Notes: generated by a model not told the origin, from the sequence alone. Counted from the first letter of the stretch, positions 8,190 to 20,538 are shown. The stretch: DNA of 64,000 bases from Flectonema sp. DT1601 (GCA_964019425.1 OZ025808.1:372001-436000), one strand, 5' to 3'. A program made the numbers and translations.

Positions 8190-9779
8190 GGCAGCTTAAA
8201 TTTGTTTTCAGGAAAAAAGTAAGCAGCTAAAATTTGCTCGCGGGAAGAAAATAAGCAGCTAAAATTTGCTTGCGGGAAGAAAATAAGCAGCTAAAATTTG
8301 CTTGCGGGAAGAAAATAAGCAGCCAGGATTTGCTTGCGGGAAGAAAATAAGCAGCTAAAATTTGCTTGCGGGAAGAGAATCAGCAGCCAAAATTTGCTTG
8401 CGGGAAGAAAATAAGCAGCTAAAATTTGCTTGCGGGAAGAAAATAAGCAGCTAAAATTTGCTTGTGGGAAGAAAATAAGCAGCTAAAATTTGCTTGCGGG
8501 AAGAGAATCAGCAGCCAAGATTTGCTTGCGGGAAGAAAATAAGCAGCTAAAATTTGCTTGCGGGAAGAAAATAAGCAGCTAAAATTTGCTTGTGGGAAGA
8601 AAATAAGCAGCTAAAATTTGCTTGCGGGAAGAGAATCAGCAGCCAAAATTTGCTTGCGGGAAGAAAATAAGCAGCTAAAATTTGCTTGCGGGAAGAAAAT
8701 AAGCAGCTAAAATTTGCTTGCGGGAAGAGAATCAGCAGCCAAGATTTGCTTGCGGGAAGAAAATAAGCAGCTAAAATTTGCTTGCGGGAAGAAAATAAGC
8801 AGCTAAAATTTGCTTGCGGGAAGAGAATCAGCAGCCAAGATTTGCTTGCGGGAAGAAAATAAGCAGCTAAAATTTGCTTGCGGGAAGAGAATCAGCAGCC
8901 AAAATTTGCTTGCGGGAAGAAAATAAGCAGCTAAAATTTGCTTGTGGGAAGAAAATAAGCAGCTAAAATTTGCTTGCGGGAAGAGAATCGGCAGCTAAAA
9001 TTTGCTTGCGGGAAGAGAATCAGCAGCCAAAATTTGCTTGCGGGAAGAAAATAAGCAGCTAAAATTTGCTTGCGGGAAGAAAATAAGCAGCTAAAATTTG
9101 CTTGCGGGAAGAGAATCAGCAGCCAAGATTTGCTTGCGGGAAGAAAATAAGCAGCTAAAATTTGCTTGCGGGAAGAAAATAAGCAGCTAAAATTTGCTTG
9201 CGGGAAGAGAATCAGCAGCCAAGATTTGCTTGCGGGAAGAAAATAAGCAGCTAAAATTTGCTTGCGGGAAGAAAATAAGCAGCTAAAATTTGCTTGCGGG
9301 AAGAGAATCAGCAGCCAAAATTTGCTTGCGGGAAGAAAATAAGCAGCTAAAATTTGCTTGCGGGAAGAGAATCAGCAGCCAAAATTTGCTTGCGGGAAGA
9401 AAATAAGCAGCTAAAATTTGCTTGTGGGAAGAAAATAAGCAGCTAAAATTTGCTTGCGGGAAGAGAATCAGCAGCCAAAATTTGCTTGCGGGAAGAAAAT
9501 AAGCAGCTAAAATTTGCTTGCGGGAAGAAAATAAGCAGCTAAAATTTGCTTGCGGGAAGAGAATCAGCAGCCAAAATTTGCTTGCGGGAAGAAAATAAGC
9601 AGCTAAAATTTGCTTGTGGGAAGAAAATAAGCAGCTAAAATTTGCTTGCAGGAAGAAAATAAGCAGCTAAGATTTGCTTGCGGGAAGAGAATCGGCAGCT
9701 AAAATTTGCTTGCGGGAAGAGAATCAGCAGCTAAGATTTGCTTGTAAGAAGAAAATTAGCAGCCAAAATTTGCTCAGGG
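8190..9779 (+). repeat. 32 bp minisatellite, about 49 units
   Basis: Unit AAGCAGCTAAAATTTGCTTG plus CGGGAAGAAAAT. Two main variants alternate: one with AAATAAGCAGCTAAAA, the other with GAATCAGCAGCCAA(A/G)A. Blocks of two or three of the first then one of the second recur, indicating higher-order duplication. Units are immediately adjacent, so it is not a CRISPR array. Confidence 0.95.
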
Positions 9780-10960
9780 GTGCTACATAAGCATTGACTT
9801 GCAGAAAGGTGGCAAAAATGAAAGGAATTATTTATTAAAACCCAAATTGTCTAAACCATAACATGCAACACTCTACCTTTCTTCCCGTAATGCGTGACAC
9901 CATTCAACACTTACGTAGCACTTAGCACCAGGCCTGCTTGCGGGAAGAAACAGAAGCCCCATTCTCAGTACGGAAGTAGCTAGGCCTGGCGCTTACATAG
10001 CACTTCTGGGCGACCTGGTGGTGCCGGTGTCCCGTCGAATCTAAACGGCCCGGTACAACCCCTACGCAGAAGTAATCTGCACCACAGTGTAGATTCTTCT
10101 TTGTGATCTCAGACTTGTTAACTGCATGTTCATTCAATTAAGTATACTTCTCTTTCCCAGGTGCATACAGTATAGGAAGGCTAATTACTGTAATGCGTGG
10201 CACTATTACGTAGCACTTAGCACCAGGCCTGCTAGCAGGAAGAAACAGAAGCCCCATTCCCAGTACGGAAGTAGCTAGGCCTGGCCAGCTTACAGTGCTG
10301 CGTAAGTTTTGACTGGCAAACAACTTCAAAACTTTTTTCTCCACCCAGAAATTTGTGAAGACTTTTCGGGGCCGATAGATCGAGATAACCATAAAAAAAG
10401 ATGTACTCATGTTTTTTTGGAGGTGAGTGGCGCAAAAAGTGGTAAAAAAAAAAAAAAAAATTCCGTGACAAAGGCAAATAAAAGCAATTTTCTTTCTGCA
10501 AACGCCCGTCGTGGATCATCAGGCTGTCATTTGGTAGCGCCGACTTGCCACAGGTCAATATGCAACGCTACTTTTCTTTCCATAATGCGTGGCACCAGTC
10601 AACACTTATGTTGCACTTAGAACCAGACCTTCTTGCAGGAATGCAAAGAAGAATTAGTGTTTAATTAGGTGAGGCGTGGCCTGGGTACCTGGCCCAGGAC
10701 TTGGTGGATTTCCTCAGAACCCAAAATATCCCCAATGCTGACAATTATATAGGAGAGATACCAAGACACTTAAGATACCAGCAAGGACAGTGAGAGGTAG
10801 AATGAACTCTCCTCCTTGTGTCCGATCCTGATTATTTTTTGTTGAATTGGTAGTGTTACCTCATTTTGCTACTCTCGTAATCTGTGTTGTGTTAACTCAT
10901 GTAAGTGATCTTAACTCCTGTTAAATAAAAAAAAATTTCAAAAAAAAAGAAATTAAAAAA
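9780..10960. other. Noncoding region with three diverged ~100 bp repeats
   Basis: The phrase TAATGCGTGGCAC ... ACTTAGCACCAGGCCTGC ... GAAGTAGCTAGGCCTGGC appears at 9889-9990, 10189-10285 and, partly, 10583-10640. The repeats include CTTGCGGGAAGAA, the core of the minisatellite, so they may be its source. No supported gene. Confidence 0.6.
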
Positions 10961-11084
10961 GAAGAATTTTCAAATGAAGTTATATCAACCCCTGCCACCC
11001 ATTATGATCAATTCCGCTTGTTTTTTTTTTTTTTTTTTTTTTTCTTCTTTCTTTTCTTCAAATATAAAAAAAATTAAAAAATAT

Positions 11085-14000
11085 AAAAGATTAAACAATG
11101 TTATCATTGTTTTTTTTATCGATCGACTATGTCGATTACTTTCTATTTTCCGTCCTGGTCAAGACGCTAAACTGATTGTTTTTTTTTTCAAAATTAATAA
11201 AAAAGAATATAAAAAAAAAAAAAAAAAAAAAAGAATAAACAATGTTATCATTGTTTTTTTTTATTGTTCGACTTTGTTGACTAATTTCTATTTTCCGTTT
11301 TTTTTCTTTAAAAAATAAATAAAAAGAATTTAAAATAAATAAAAAAGAATAAACAATGTTATCATTGTTTTTTTATCGATCGACTATGTCGATCACTTTC
11401 TATTTTCCGTCCTGGTCAAGACGCTAAACTGATTGTTTTTTTTTTCAAAATTAATAAAAAAGAATATAAAAAAAAAAAAAAAAAAAAAAAGAATAAACAA
11501 TGTTATCATTGTTTTTTTTATCGTTCGACTTTGTCGACTAATTTCTATTTTCCGTTTTTTTTCTTTAAAAAATAAATAAAAAGAATTTAAAATAAAAAAA
11601 AAGAATAAACAATGTTATCATTGTTTTTTTATCGATCGACTATGTCGATCACTTTCTATTTTCCGTCCTGGTCAAGACGCTAAACTGATTGTTTTTTTTT
11701 CAAAATTAATAAAAAAGAATAAAAAAAAAAAAAAAAAAAAAAGAATAAACAATGTTATCATTGTTTTTTTTATCGTTCGACTTTGTTGACTAATTTCTAT
11801 TTTCCGTTTTTTTTCTTTAAAAAATAAATAAAAAGAATTTAAAATAAAAAAAAAGAATAAACAATGTTATCATTGTTTTTTTATCGATCGACTATGTCGA
11901 TCACTTTCTATTTTCCGTCCTGGTCAAGACGCTAAACTGATTGTTTTTTTTTCAAAATTAATAAAAAAGAATATAAAAAAAAAAAAAAAAAAAAGAATAA
12001 ACAATGTTATCATTGTTTTTTTTTTATCGTTCGACTTTGTCGACTAATTTCTATTTTCCGTTTCTTTTCTTTAAAGAATAAATAAAAAGAATTTAAAATA
12101 AAAAAAAAGAATAAACAATGTTATCATTGTTTTTTTTTATCGATCGACTATGTCGATCACTTTCTATTTTCCGTCCTGGTCAAGACGCTAAACTGATTGT
12201 TTTTTTTTTTCAAAATTAATAAAAAAGAATATAAAAAAATACAAAAAAAAGAATAAACAATGTTATCATTGTTTTTTTTATCGTTCGACTTTGTCGACTA
12301 ATTTCTATTTTCCGTTTTTTTTCTTTAAAAAATAAATAAAAAGAATTTAAAATAAAAAAAAAGAATAAACAATGTTATCATTGTTTTTTTATCGATCGAC
12401 TATGTCGATTACTTTCTATTTTCCGTCCTGGTCAAGACGCTAAACTGATTGTTCTTTTTTTCAAAATTAATAAAAAAGAATATAAAAAAAAAAAAAAAAA
12501 AAAAGAATAAACAATGTTATCATTGTTTTTTTTTATTGTTCGACTTTGTTGACTAATTTCTATTTTCCGTTTTTTTTCTTTAAAAAATAAATAAAAAGAA
12601 TTTAAAATAAATAAAAAAGAATAAACAATGTTATCATTGTTTTTTTATCGATCGACTATGTCGATCACTTTCTATTTTCCGTCCTGGTCAAGACGCTAAA
12701 CTGATTGTTTTTTTTCAAAATTAATAAAAAAGAATATAAAAAAAAAAAAAAAAAAAGAATAAACAATGTTATCATTGTTTTTTTTTTATCGTTCGACTTT
12801 GTCGACTAATTTCTATTTTCCGTTTCTTTTCTTTAAAGAATAAATAAAAAGAATTTAAAATAAAAAAAAAAGAATAAACAATGTTATCATTGTTTTTTTT
12901 TATCGATCGACTATGTCGATCACTTTCTATTTTCCGTCCTGGTCAAGACGCTAAACTGATTGTTTTTTTTTTCAAAATTAATAAAAAAGAATATAAAAAA
13001 ATACAAAAAAAAGAATAAACAATGTTATCATTGTTTTTTTTATCGTTCGACTTTGTCGACTAATTTCTATTTTCCGTTTTTTTTTTCTTTAAAAAATAAA
13101 TAAAAAGAATTTAAAATAAAAAAAAAGAATAAACAATGTTATCATTGTTTTTTTTTATCGATCGACTATGTCGATCACTTTCTATTTTCCGTCCTGGTCA
13201 AGACGCTAAACTGATTGTTTTTTTTTTTCTCAAAATTAATAAAAAAGAATATTAAAAAAAATACAAAAAAAAAAAGAATAAACAATGTTATCATTGTTTT
13301 TTTTATCGTTCGACTTTGTCGACTAATTTCTATTTTCCGTTTTTTTTCTTTAAAAAATAAATAAAAAGAATTTAAAATAAAAAAAAAGAATAAACAATGT
13401 TATCATTGTTTTTTTTATCGATCGACTATGTCGATTACTTTCTATTTTCCGTCCTGGTCAAGACGCTAAACTGATTGTTTTTTTTTTCAAAATAAAAAAA
13501 AAATATATTAAAAAAAAAAAATAAAAAAAAAGAATAAACAATGTTATCATTGTTTTTTTTTATCGTTCGACTTTGTTGACTAATTTCTATTTTCTGTTTT
13601 TTTTCTTTAAAAAATAAATAAAAAGAATTTAAAAAAAAAAAAAAAAAAAGAATAAACAATGTTATCATTGTTTTTTTTTATCGTTCGACTTTGTCGACTA
13701 ATTTCTATTTTCCGTTTTTTTTCTTTAAAAAATAAATAAAAAGAATTTAAAATAAAAAAAAAAAAGAATAAACAATGTTATCATTGTTTTTTTTATCGAT
13801 CGACTATGTCGATTACTTTCTATTTTCCGTCCTGGTCAAGACGCTAAACTGATTGTTTTTTTTTTCAAAATAAAAAAAAAATATTAAAAAAAAAAAATAA
13901 AAAAAAAGAATAAACAATGTTATCATTGTTTTTTTTTATCGTTCGACTTTGTTGACTAATTTCTATTTTCCGTTTTTTTTCTTTAAAAAATTAATAAAAA

Positions 14001-17000
14001 GAATTTAAAAAAAAAAAAAAAAAAAAGAATAAACAATGTTATCATTGTTTTTTTTATCGATCGACTATGTCGATTACTTTCTATTTTCCGTCCTGGTCAA
14101 GACGCTAAACTGATTGTTTTTTTTTTTCAAAATTAATAAAAAAGAATATAAAAAAATACAAAAAAAAGAATAAACAATGTTATCATTGTTTTTTTTATCG
14201 TTCGACTTTGTCGACTAATTTCTATTTTCCGTTTTTTTTCTTTAAAAAATAAATAAAAAGAATTTAAAATAAAAAAAAAGAATAAACAATGTTATCATTG
14301 TTTTTTTTATCGATCGACTATGTCGATTACTTTCTATTTTCCGTCCTGGTCAAGACGCTAAACTGATTGTTTTTTTTCTCAAAATTAATAAAAAAGAATA
14401 TAAAAAAAAAAAAAAAAAAAAAGAATAAACAATGTTATCATTGTTTTTTTTTATTGTTCGACTTTGTTGACTAATTTCTATTTTCCGTTTTTTTTCTTTA
14501 AAAAATAAATAAAAAGAATTTAAAATAAATAAAAAAGAATAAACAATGTTATCATTGTTTTTTTATCGATCGACTATGTCGATCACTTTCTATTTTCCGT
14601 CCTGGTCAAGACGCTAAACTGATTGTTTTTTTTCAAAATTAATAAAAAAGAATATAAAAAAAAAAAAAAAAAAAGAATAAACAATGTTATCATTGTTTTT
14701 TTTTTATCGTTCGACTTTGTCGACTAATTTCTATTTTCCGTTTCTTTTCTTTAAAGAATAAATAAAAAGAATTTAAAATAAAAAAAAAAGAATAAACAAT
14801 GTTATCATTGTTTTTTTTTATCGATCGACTATGTCGATCACTTTCTATTTTCCGTCCTGGTCAAGACGCTAAACTGATTGTTTTTTTTTTCAAAATTAAT
14901 AAAAAAGAATATAAAAAAATACAAAAAAAAGAATAAACAATGTTATCATTGTTTTTTTTATCGTTCGACTTTGTCGACTAATTTCTATTTTCCGTTTTTT
15001 TTTTCTTTAAAAAATAAATAAAAAGAATTTAAAATAAAAAAAAAGAATAAACAATGTTATCATTGTTTTTTTTTATCGATCGACTATGTCGATCACTTTC
15101 TATTTTCCGTCCTGGTCAAGACGCTAAACTGATTGTTTTTTTTTTTCTCAAAATTAATAAAAAAGAATATTAAAAAAAATACAAAAAAAAAAAGAATAAA
15201 CAATGTTATCATTGTTTTTTTTATCGTTCGACTTTGTCGACTAATTTCTATTTTCCGTTTTTTTTCTTTAAAAAATAAATAAAAAGAATTTAAAATAAAA
15301 AAAAAGAATAAACAATGTTATCATTGTTTTTTTTATCGATCGACTATGTCGATTACTTTCTATTTTCCGTCCTGGTCAAGACGCTAAACTGATTGTTTTT
15401 TTTTCAAAATAAAAAAAAAATATATTAAAAAAAAAAAATAAAAAAAAAGAATAAACAATGTTATCATTGTTTTTTTTTATCGTTCGACTTTGTTGACTAA
15501 TTTCTATTTTCCGTTTTTTTTCTTTAAAAAATAAATAAAAAGAATTTAAAAAAAAAAAAAAAAAAAGAATAAACAATGTTATCATTGTTTTTTTTATCGA
15601 TCGACTATGTCGATTACTTTCTATTTTCCGTCCTGGTCAAGACGCTAAACTGATTGTTTTTTTTTTCAAAATAAAAAAAAAATATATTAAAAAAAAAAAA
15701 TAAAAAAAAAGAATAAACAATGTTATCATTGTTTTTTTTTATCGTTCGACTTTGTTGACTAATTTCTATTTTCTGTTTTTTTTCTTTAAAAAATAAATAA
15801 AAAGAATTTAAAAAAAAAAAAAAAAAAAGAATAAACAATGTTATCATTGTTTTTTTTTATCGTTCGACTTTGTCGACTAATTTCTATTTTCCGTTTTTTT
15901 TCTTTAAAAAATAAATAAAAAGAATTTAAAATAAAAAAAAAAAAGAATAAACAATGTTATCATTGTTTTTTTTATCGATCGACTATGTCGATTACTTTCT
16001 ATTTTCCGTCCTGGTCAAGACGCTAAACTGATTGTTTTTTTTTTCAAAATAAAAAAAAAATATTAAAAAAAAAAAATAAAAAAAAAGAATAAACAATGTT
16101 ATCATTGTTTTTTTTTATCGTTCGACTTTGTTGACTAATTTCTATTTTCCGTTTTTTTTCTTTAAAAAATTAATAAAAAGAATTTAAAAAAAAAAAAAAA
16201 AAAAAGAATAAACAATGTTATCATTGTTTTTTTTATCGATCGACTATGTCGATTACTTTCTATTTTCCGTCCTGGTCAAGACGCTAAACTGATTGTTTTT
16301 TTTTCAAAATTAATAAAAAAGAATATAAAAAAATACAAAAAAAAGAATAAACAATGTTATCATTGTTTTTTTTTATCGTTCGACTTTGTCGACTAATTTC
16401 TATTTTCCGTTTTTTTTCTTTAAAAAATAAATAAAAAGAATTTAAAATAAAAAAAAAAAAGAATAAACAATGTTATCATTGTTTTTTTTATCGATCGACT
16501 ATGTCGATCACTTTCTATTTTCCGTCCTGGTCAAGACGCTAAACTGATTGTTTTTTTTTTTCAAAATTAATAAAAAAGAATATAAAAAAAATAAAAAAAA
16601 AAAGAATAAACAATGTTATCATTGTTTTTTTTTATCGTTCGACTTTGTTGACTAATTTCTATTTTCCATTTTTTTTCTTTTTAAAAAATAAATAAAAAGA
16701 ATTAAAATAAAAAAAAAAAAAAAAGAATAAACAATGTTATCATTGTTTTTTTTATCGATCGACTATGTCGATTACTTTCTATTTTCCGTCCTGGTCAGGA
16801 CGCTAAACTGATTGTTTTTTCTTTAAAAATAAATAAAAAGAATAAAAAAAAAAAAAAAGGAATAAACAATGTTATCATTGTTTTTTTTTTATCGATCGAC
16901 TATGTCGATTACTTACTATTTTCCGTCCTGGTCAAGACGCTAAACTGATTGTTTTTTCTTTAAAATAATTAAAAAGATTTAAAAAAAAAAAAAAAAAAAA

Positions 17001-17150
17001 AAATGAATAAACAATGTTATCATTGTTTTTTTTTTCTATCGATCAACTATGTCGATTAATTTCTATTTTCCGTCCTGATCGAGACGCTAAACTGATTGTT
17101 TCCTTTTTTTTTAAATAATAAATAAGAAAAAAAAAAAAAAAAAAAAAAAA
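11085..17150 (+). repeat. Palindromic satellite array, about 47 monomers in ~245 bp dimers
   Basis: Every monomer starts AATAAACAATGTTATCATTG (inverted repeat AACAATG/CATTGTT). Type A continues ATCGATCGACTATGTCGAT and TCCGTCCTGGTCAAGACG; type B continues CGTTCGACTTTGTCGACTAA and a T-rich end. A and B mostly alternate, separated by A and T runs. Longer segments recur (for example around 13435 and 15376, and again at 15614), showing ~1.9-2.2 kb higher-order duplications. Apparent Phe/Lys-rich ORFs here only reflect the runs. Confidence 0.95.
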
Positions 17151-17153
17151 AAG

Positions 17154-17338
17154 AGCATCTCCCTGCTATCCCTCATATCCCCACAATAATATTATACCTT
17201 TTCATTTTCTCTTTCCTTTTCTGGTCTTTTTTTTTTCTTTTTTTTCCTTTTTCATACAACGTTTTTTATTTATATATATATTTTTTTTTTTTTTTTTTTT
17301 TTTCATGTTTGATTATTTCCTCTTCATTTTTTTTTTTC

Positions 17339-17369
<31 letters not shown>

Positions 17370-17560
17370 CCTCTGCCTCTCTCTTAATTCTGTTCGTTTC
17401 TTTGAAACGAAAATTCATTTGAATATTATTCCTTGGTCAGCAACCATCATTGTCGCCCTTTGGGCCTGTTAAAAAAAAATAAAAATAAAAAGAAAGTTTA
17501 CATCGGGAATAGGGCAGGAGCCAAAAGCTCCCAGTCCGTTACTTCCCACTTTATCGAAAT
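17154..17560 (-). repeat. Flank repeat R2 ending the satellite block
   Basis: Begins GAGCATCTCCCTGCTATCC, contains pyrimidine runs, the inverted repeat TTCGTTTCTTTGAAACGAA, GGAGCCAAAAGCTCC, and ends GTTACTTCCCACTTTATCG. Its right end abuts the LINE ORF and supplies that ORF's TGA stop, so it appears to have been joined into, or to have truncated, the LINE. Confidence 0.8.
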
Positions 17561-19669
17561 TCAGTGTTGGACAGACCAAGCCTTCTGAGACCCATATAGT
17601 GGCATGGCGTCGACTTTTTTTAAAAAATTCCTGGTAAAAGTGGTCAGGCGCTCTCGCAATTTCTGTTCTTTGGCGTTCGGCTCAAACCAACGCCCGATGT
17701 ATTTGAACTCTCCAGCTTCCTGGAGATTCGTAATCGGAACATTGTTAATCTTCAGGTCCGGGTTAGCTGGTTTCCCTTGTACAAAGCTGTGGGCAATGCA
17801 TTTCTGGGGTTTCGCTTTCATACCACGAGACCAGGAAAGAAACTGTTCGAGCGACTTGATTAGCAATTTTGCCCCCGCCTTTGATGACGTGGTAAGTTGT
17901 AAATCATCAGCAAAAGCTGCAACTAATAGTTGGAGGGATTTATTGTTAAACTCGTAGGCTTCCTGTTGATGAACTGCTAAGGAAAAGAGCAGTAGTTGGA
18001 ATACCAAATTAAAAAGGGTTGGGGAGGAAACGCAGCCTTGAAAGACACCAACTTCAAAAGGGATAGTGGGCGTCAGGCCTTCTCCAACTCTGATTTGGAC
18101 GCGCATGGAGGAATAATACCTTTTATAGAAACCGATTATTCTTTCGTGAATTCCGAAATATTTTAAAGCAAAGAAAATTAATTGATGTTTGACTGAGCCG
18201 AAAGCATCTGCCAAATCCACCCAGACAATTGTTAGGTTTTTCCGGAGAGCTTTCACTTCTTTAAAAATCTCTGAGGTGATCGTGGCATGTTCGATACACC
18301 CAGAGACACCTTTCCTAAAGCCTTTTTGAAAATTAAATTTAGAAAGAGTGTGGTTTGCGACGGCTTCCTGAATAACCGTATTAAAAATTTTCCCGTCGCA
18401 GTTGCCCACAGCTATCGGTCTCGTTTTCGAGATGTCTTTCCCATCGGAGTTGGGCTTTGGGAGCATTGTTACAAATGCTAAGCCCCAACTATCCGGATAG
18501 GCCTTGAGTTCGAAAATTCTCTTTAATACCTTGTAAAGTGCTTCCATAAAAGTTGGGACCTTTTTCCATACAACATAAGGTATGCAATTGGGACCAGGGG
18601 CACATTTGTTTTTTTTCTTTGATAAGAGAATACCAAACTGTTCGAAGCTCGGGAACTGGATATCATCCATTGTCTTGTAGTCAGACTTAGGTAAAAAAGA
18701 GGGATGGGTGAAATCAGTTTTTTTTTTTTCATTGTCACAATAATTGTTTTTAAAATGTTCAATTATTTTTTCCTCTGGAATATCAAGGGAGGGGGGTTGA
18801 GGATCTTCTTTTTGGAGTTCTTCTTTTATGGCAGTAAACGGATTTTGACGAAATTTATCTTGTAATTTTTTGAATAAATTTTTCTTTTCTAAATTCCGAT
18901 ACATTCGGAAAATCCTTTTCATTCTCGTTCTTGCCTCTTTCCATTTGACAGCGTTCTCTATAGAAGGCCCAGATTTGCGGAGCTCCTGTCTTAGCTGTTT
19001 CATTTCCAGACGACATTCAAGTTTTTCTTGGTCGAGGATGACCTCTTCCCTTGATTTCTGTTTGCGGGGTAAATTCCGCTTTGTTTCTTCAAAGAAACCG
19101 CTACATATTTGATAAACCGTTTTGAGTAGTTTATCAAGTTGGTCGGCAGGATTTGAAGAATTTTCTGTTTCGACGGTGAAAGTTTGAAGTTTTTCTGCAG
19201 CAGAAACGTCGATGTCCTTCCATTCAGTTCCAAAAGATCGGAATTTGAGACGAGACGGGTGTAACGGGGTAAAAGTGGGTGTTGTAGAGTTATAAGGAAC
19301 GAAAGCTGTTTGTGAAGTTTTAAAATCTACAGATTCTCCTACAAAGGGAGGTTCCAGGTCTGAATTATTCCCTGTGAGGGGAGACAGAGGTGTACCTTTA
19401 CATGTACCGTTAACACAGTGTTTCGCTCTCGTAGCGATACTTTTGAAAAGCTTACCACATTCTGGACAAGGTAAGTGGTAACAATCTTTAACTTGGGAGT
19501 GGGTAGATGGGGGAAAACGTGACTTATAGTCCTTAAATTCCTTACTAAACTTACAGTTACGTCTAAAATGCGCAACTGGACCTTTGAGGTATGTCTCAAA
19601 ACATAAAGGACATTTGGCTACTAAAGTTTTATCCCCATCCAGAGCCGATCTCGAAATAGCCTCTTGCAA
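17561..19669 (-). CDS. R2-type non-LTR retrotransposon protein, N-terminal half (zinc fingers and reverse transcriptase)
   Basis: 702 aa. Two N-terminal C2HC fingers (C20, C23, H34, C39; C68, C71, H84, C90) would bind DNA. The RT domain spans ~330-660 with KPNSDGKDISKTRPIAVGN, VWVDLADAF (motif A), GVFQGCVSSPTLFN (motif B) and AFADDLQL (motif C, Asp pair near 587). These features fit early-branching LINEs with a C-terminal restriction-like endonuclease. The thumb, CCHC and endonuclease are missing: the frame ends within flank repeat R2. The element at 214-3291 carries exactly the missing half of the same type, though the two are not contiguous. Upstream (19670-19950) there is only a G/C-rich leader and T runs. 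Reading on the minus strand, ATG at 19669 is the first in-frame start. Confidence 0.9.
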   Translation of the reverse strand: MQEAISRSALDGDKTLVAKCPLCFETYLKGPVAHFRRNCKFSKEFKDYKSRFPPSTHSQVKDCYHLPCPECGKLFKSIATRAKHCVNGTCKGTPLSPLTGNNSDLEPPFVGESVDFKTSQTAFVPYNSTTPTFTPLHPSRLKFRSFGTEWKDIDVSAAEKLQTFTVETENSSNPADQLDKLLKTVYQICSGFFEETKRNLPRKQKSREEVILDQEKLECRLEMKQLRQELRKSGPSIENAVKWKEARTRMKRIFRMYRNLEKKNLFKKLQDKFRQNPFTAIKEELQKEDPQPPSLDIPEEKIIEHFKNNYCDNEKKKTDFTHPSFLPKSDYKTMDDIQFPSFEQFGILLSKKKNKCAPGPNCIPYVVWKKVPTFMEALYKVLKRIFELKAYPDSWGLAFVTMLPKPNSDGKDISKTRPIAVGNCDGKIFNTVIQEAVANHTLSKFNFQKGFRKGVSGCIEHATITSEIFKEVKALRKNLTIVWVDLADAFGSVKHQLIFFALKYFGIHERIIGFYKRYYSSMRVQIRVGEGLTPTIPFEVGVFQGCVSSPTLFNLVFQLLLFSLAVHQQEAYEFNNKSLQLLVAAFADDLQLTTSSKAGAKLLIKSLEQFLSWSRGMKAKPQKCIAHSFVQGKPANPDLKINNVPITNLQEAGEFKYIGRWFEPNAKEQKLRERLTTFTRNFLKKVDAMPLYGSQKAWSVQH

Positions 19670-19950
19670 AGCCTCGGGGGCTGGGTTGGCTGAGAGATGG
19701 TTGCCAGTATCTTTATGACACCGCCGGCCCGGTGTTTCTTTTTTTTTTTGTTGTGAAGTAGCAATAATAAAAAAAAAAAAAAAAATAGAAAAGAGAATGG
19801 CTCAGAAACAATATCGATGAGTTAAGATCTTTTTTTTTAAACTATTCCTTTTTTTTTAATTTCGGGCAGCTAACCCTAGAGTTTTTTTTGGTAAATACTG
19901 TTTAAAGGAAAACGAGCTACGCTCTAAAACAGAAAAATCGGAGTAACTAC

Positions 19951-20538
19951 TTGTTTATAATATATATTTTGATAAATAATGTGGATGAAGATGATAAGAC
20001 GAGATATGAAGTTACAAATGAAAAGATTAATGAGAATAATAAAGTTATCTCGGTAATCAAGGACAGAGAGACAACCAATATGCGATCTATCAAGAAAAGC
20101 GGCAAGTTAATAACACAAACGGTTCATGTCAAAAATCCGTCTGTAGAGGAAACGCCGACGAAAGTTAAAAACAAAAGATTAAATTCTCAAAGTCCGATAC
20201 AAATAATTCAATTCAATAAATATCTGAACAAAGGCAAGCGAAACAAGGAAGAAGATAAAATTGAAACGAAAACATTACAAAAGATAACTTTAGAAGAAGT
20301 CAAGGAATGGATGACTACAACGATCAAAAGTAAACAGAAGTCGAAGATTATTAAGAGGCTGAACTCACAAAGTCCTTTAAGGCCACTTCTCAGAAAATGT
20401 AATCAGAAAAAGAGAAACAAGCAGGACGATGAAGCCACGCTGGAACAAAAAAGCGAGACGGACAAGACGAACAGCCCGCAACGCTCGTCAACACCAGAGC
20501 TTCACGACTTCGAAGATGTATCAGACTTTGACAATTAG
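19951..20538 (+). CDS. Unknown Lys/Asn-rich protein with an internal repeat
   Basis: Open for 195 codons, but the first ATG is at 20080 (152 aa), so either that is the start or an upstream exon is missing. Very basic, with an acidic end (DFEDVSDFDN). The phrase KRLNSQSP occurs twice (residues ~75 and ~136 of the long frame), each followed by a hydrophobic patch and a Lys/Asn/Gln-rich tract, so a ~35 residue unit is duplicated. No known domain recognised. The composition suits a nucleic-acid-binding or nuclear protein; that is a guess. It could also be part of a mobile element, given its neighbours. Confidence 0.4.
   Translation: MFIIYILINNVDEDDKTRYEVTNEKINENNKVISVIKDRETTNMRSIKKSGKLITQTVHVKNPSVEETPTKVKNKRLNSQSPIQIIQFNKYLNKGKRNKEEDKIETKTLQKITLEEVKEWMTTTIKSKQKSKIIKRLNSQSPLRPLLRKCNQKKRNKQDDEATLEQKSETDKTNSPQRSSTPELHDFEDVSDFDN

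Noticed and set aside
8190-9779. CRISPR-like direct repeats of 32 bp
   Set aside because: The units are directly adjacent with no spacers, and the genome is eukaryotic.
10974-16440. Phe/Lys-rich ORFs in the satellite (for example at 13435-13668 and 15614-15847)
   Set aside because: They are read-outs of A and T runs in repeated units, with identical copies in tandem and no start context.
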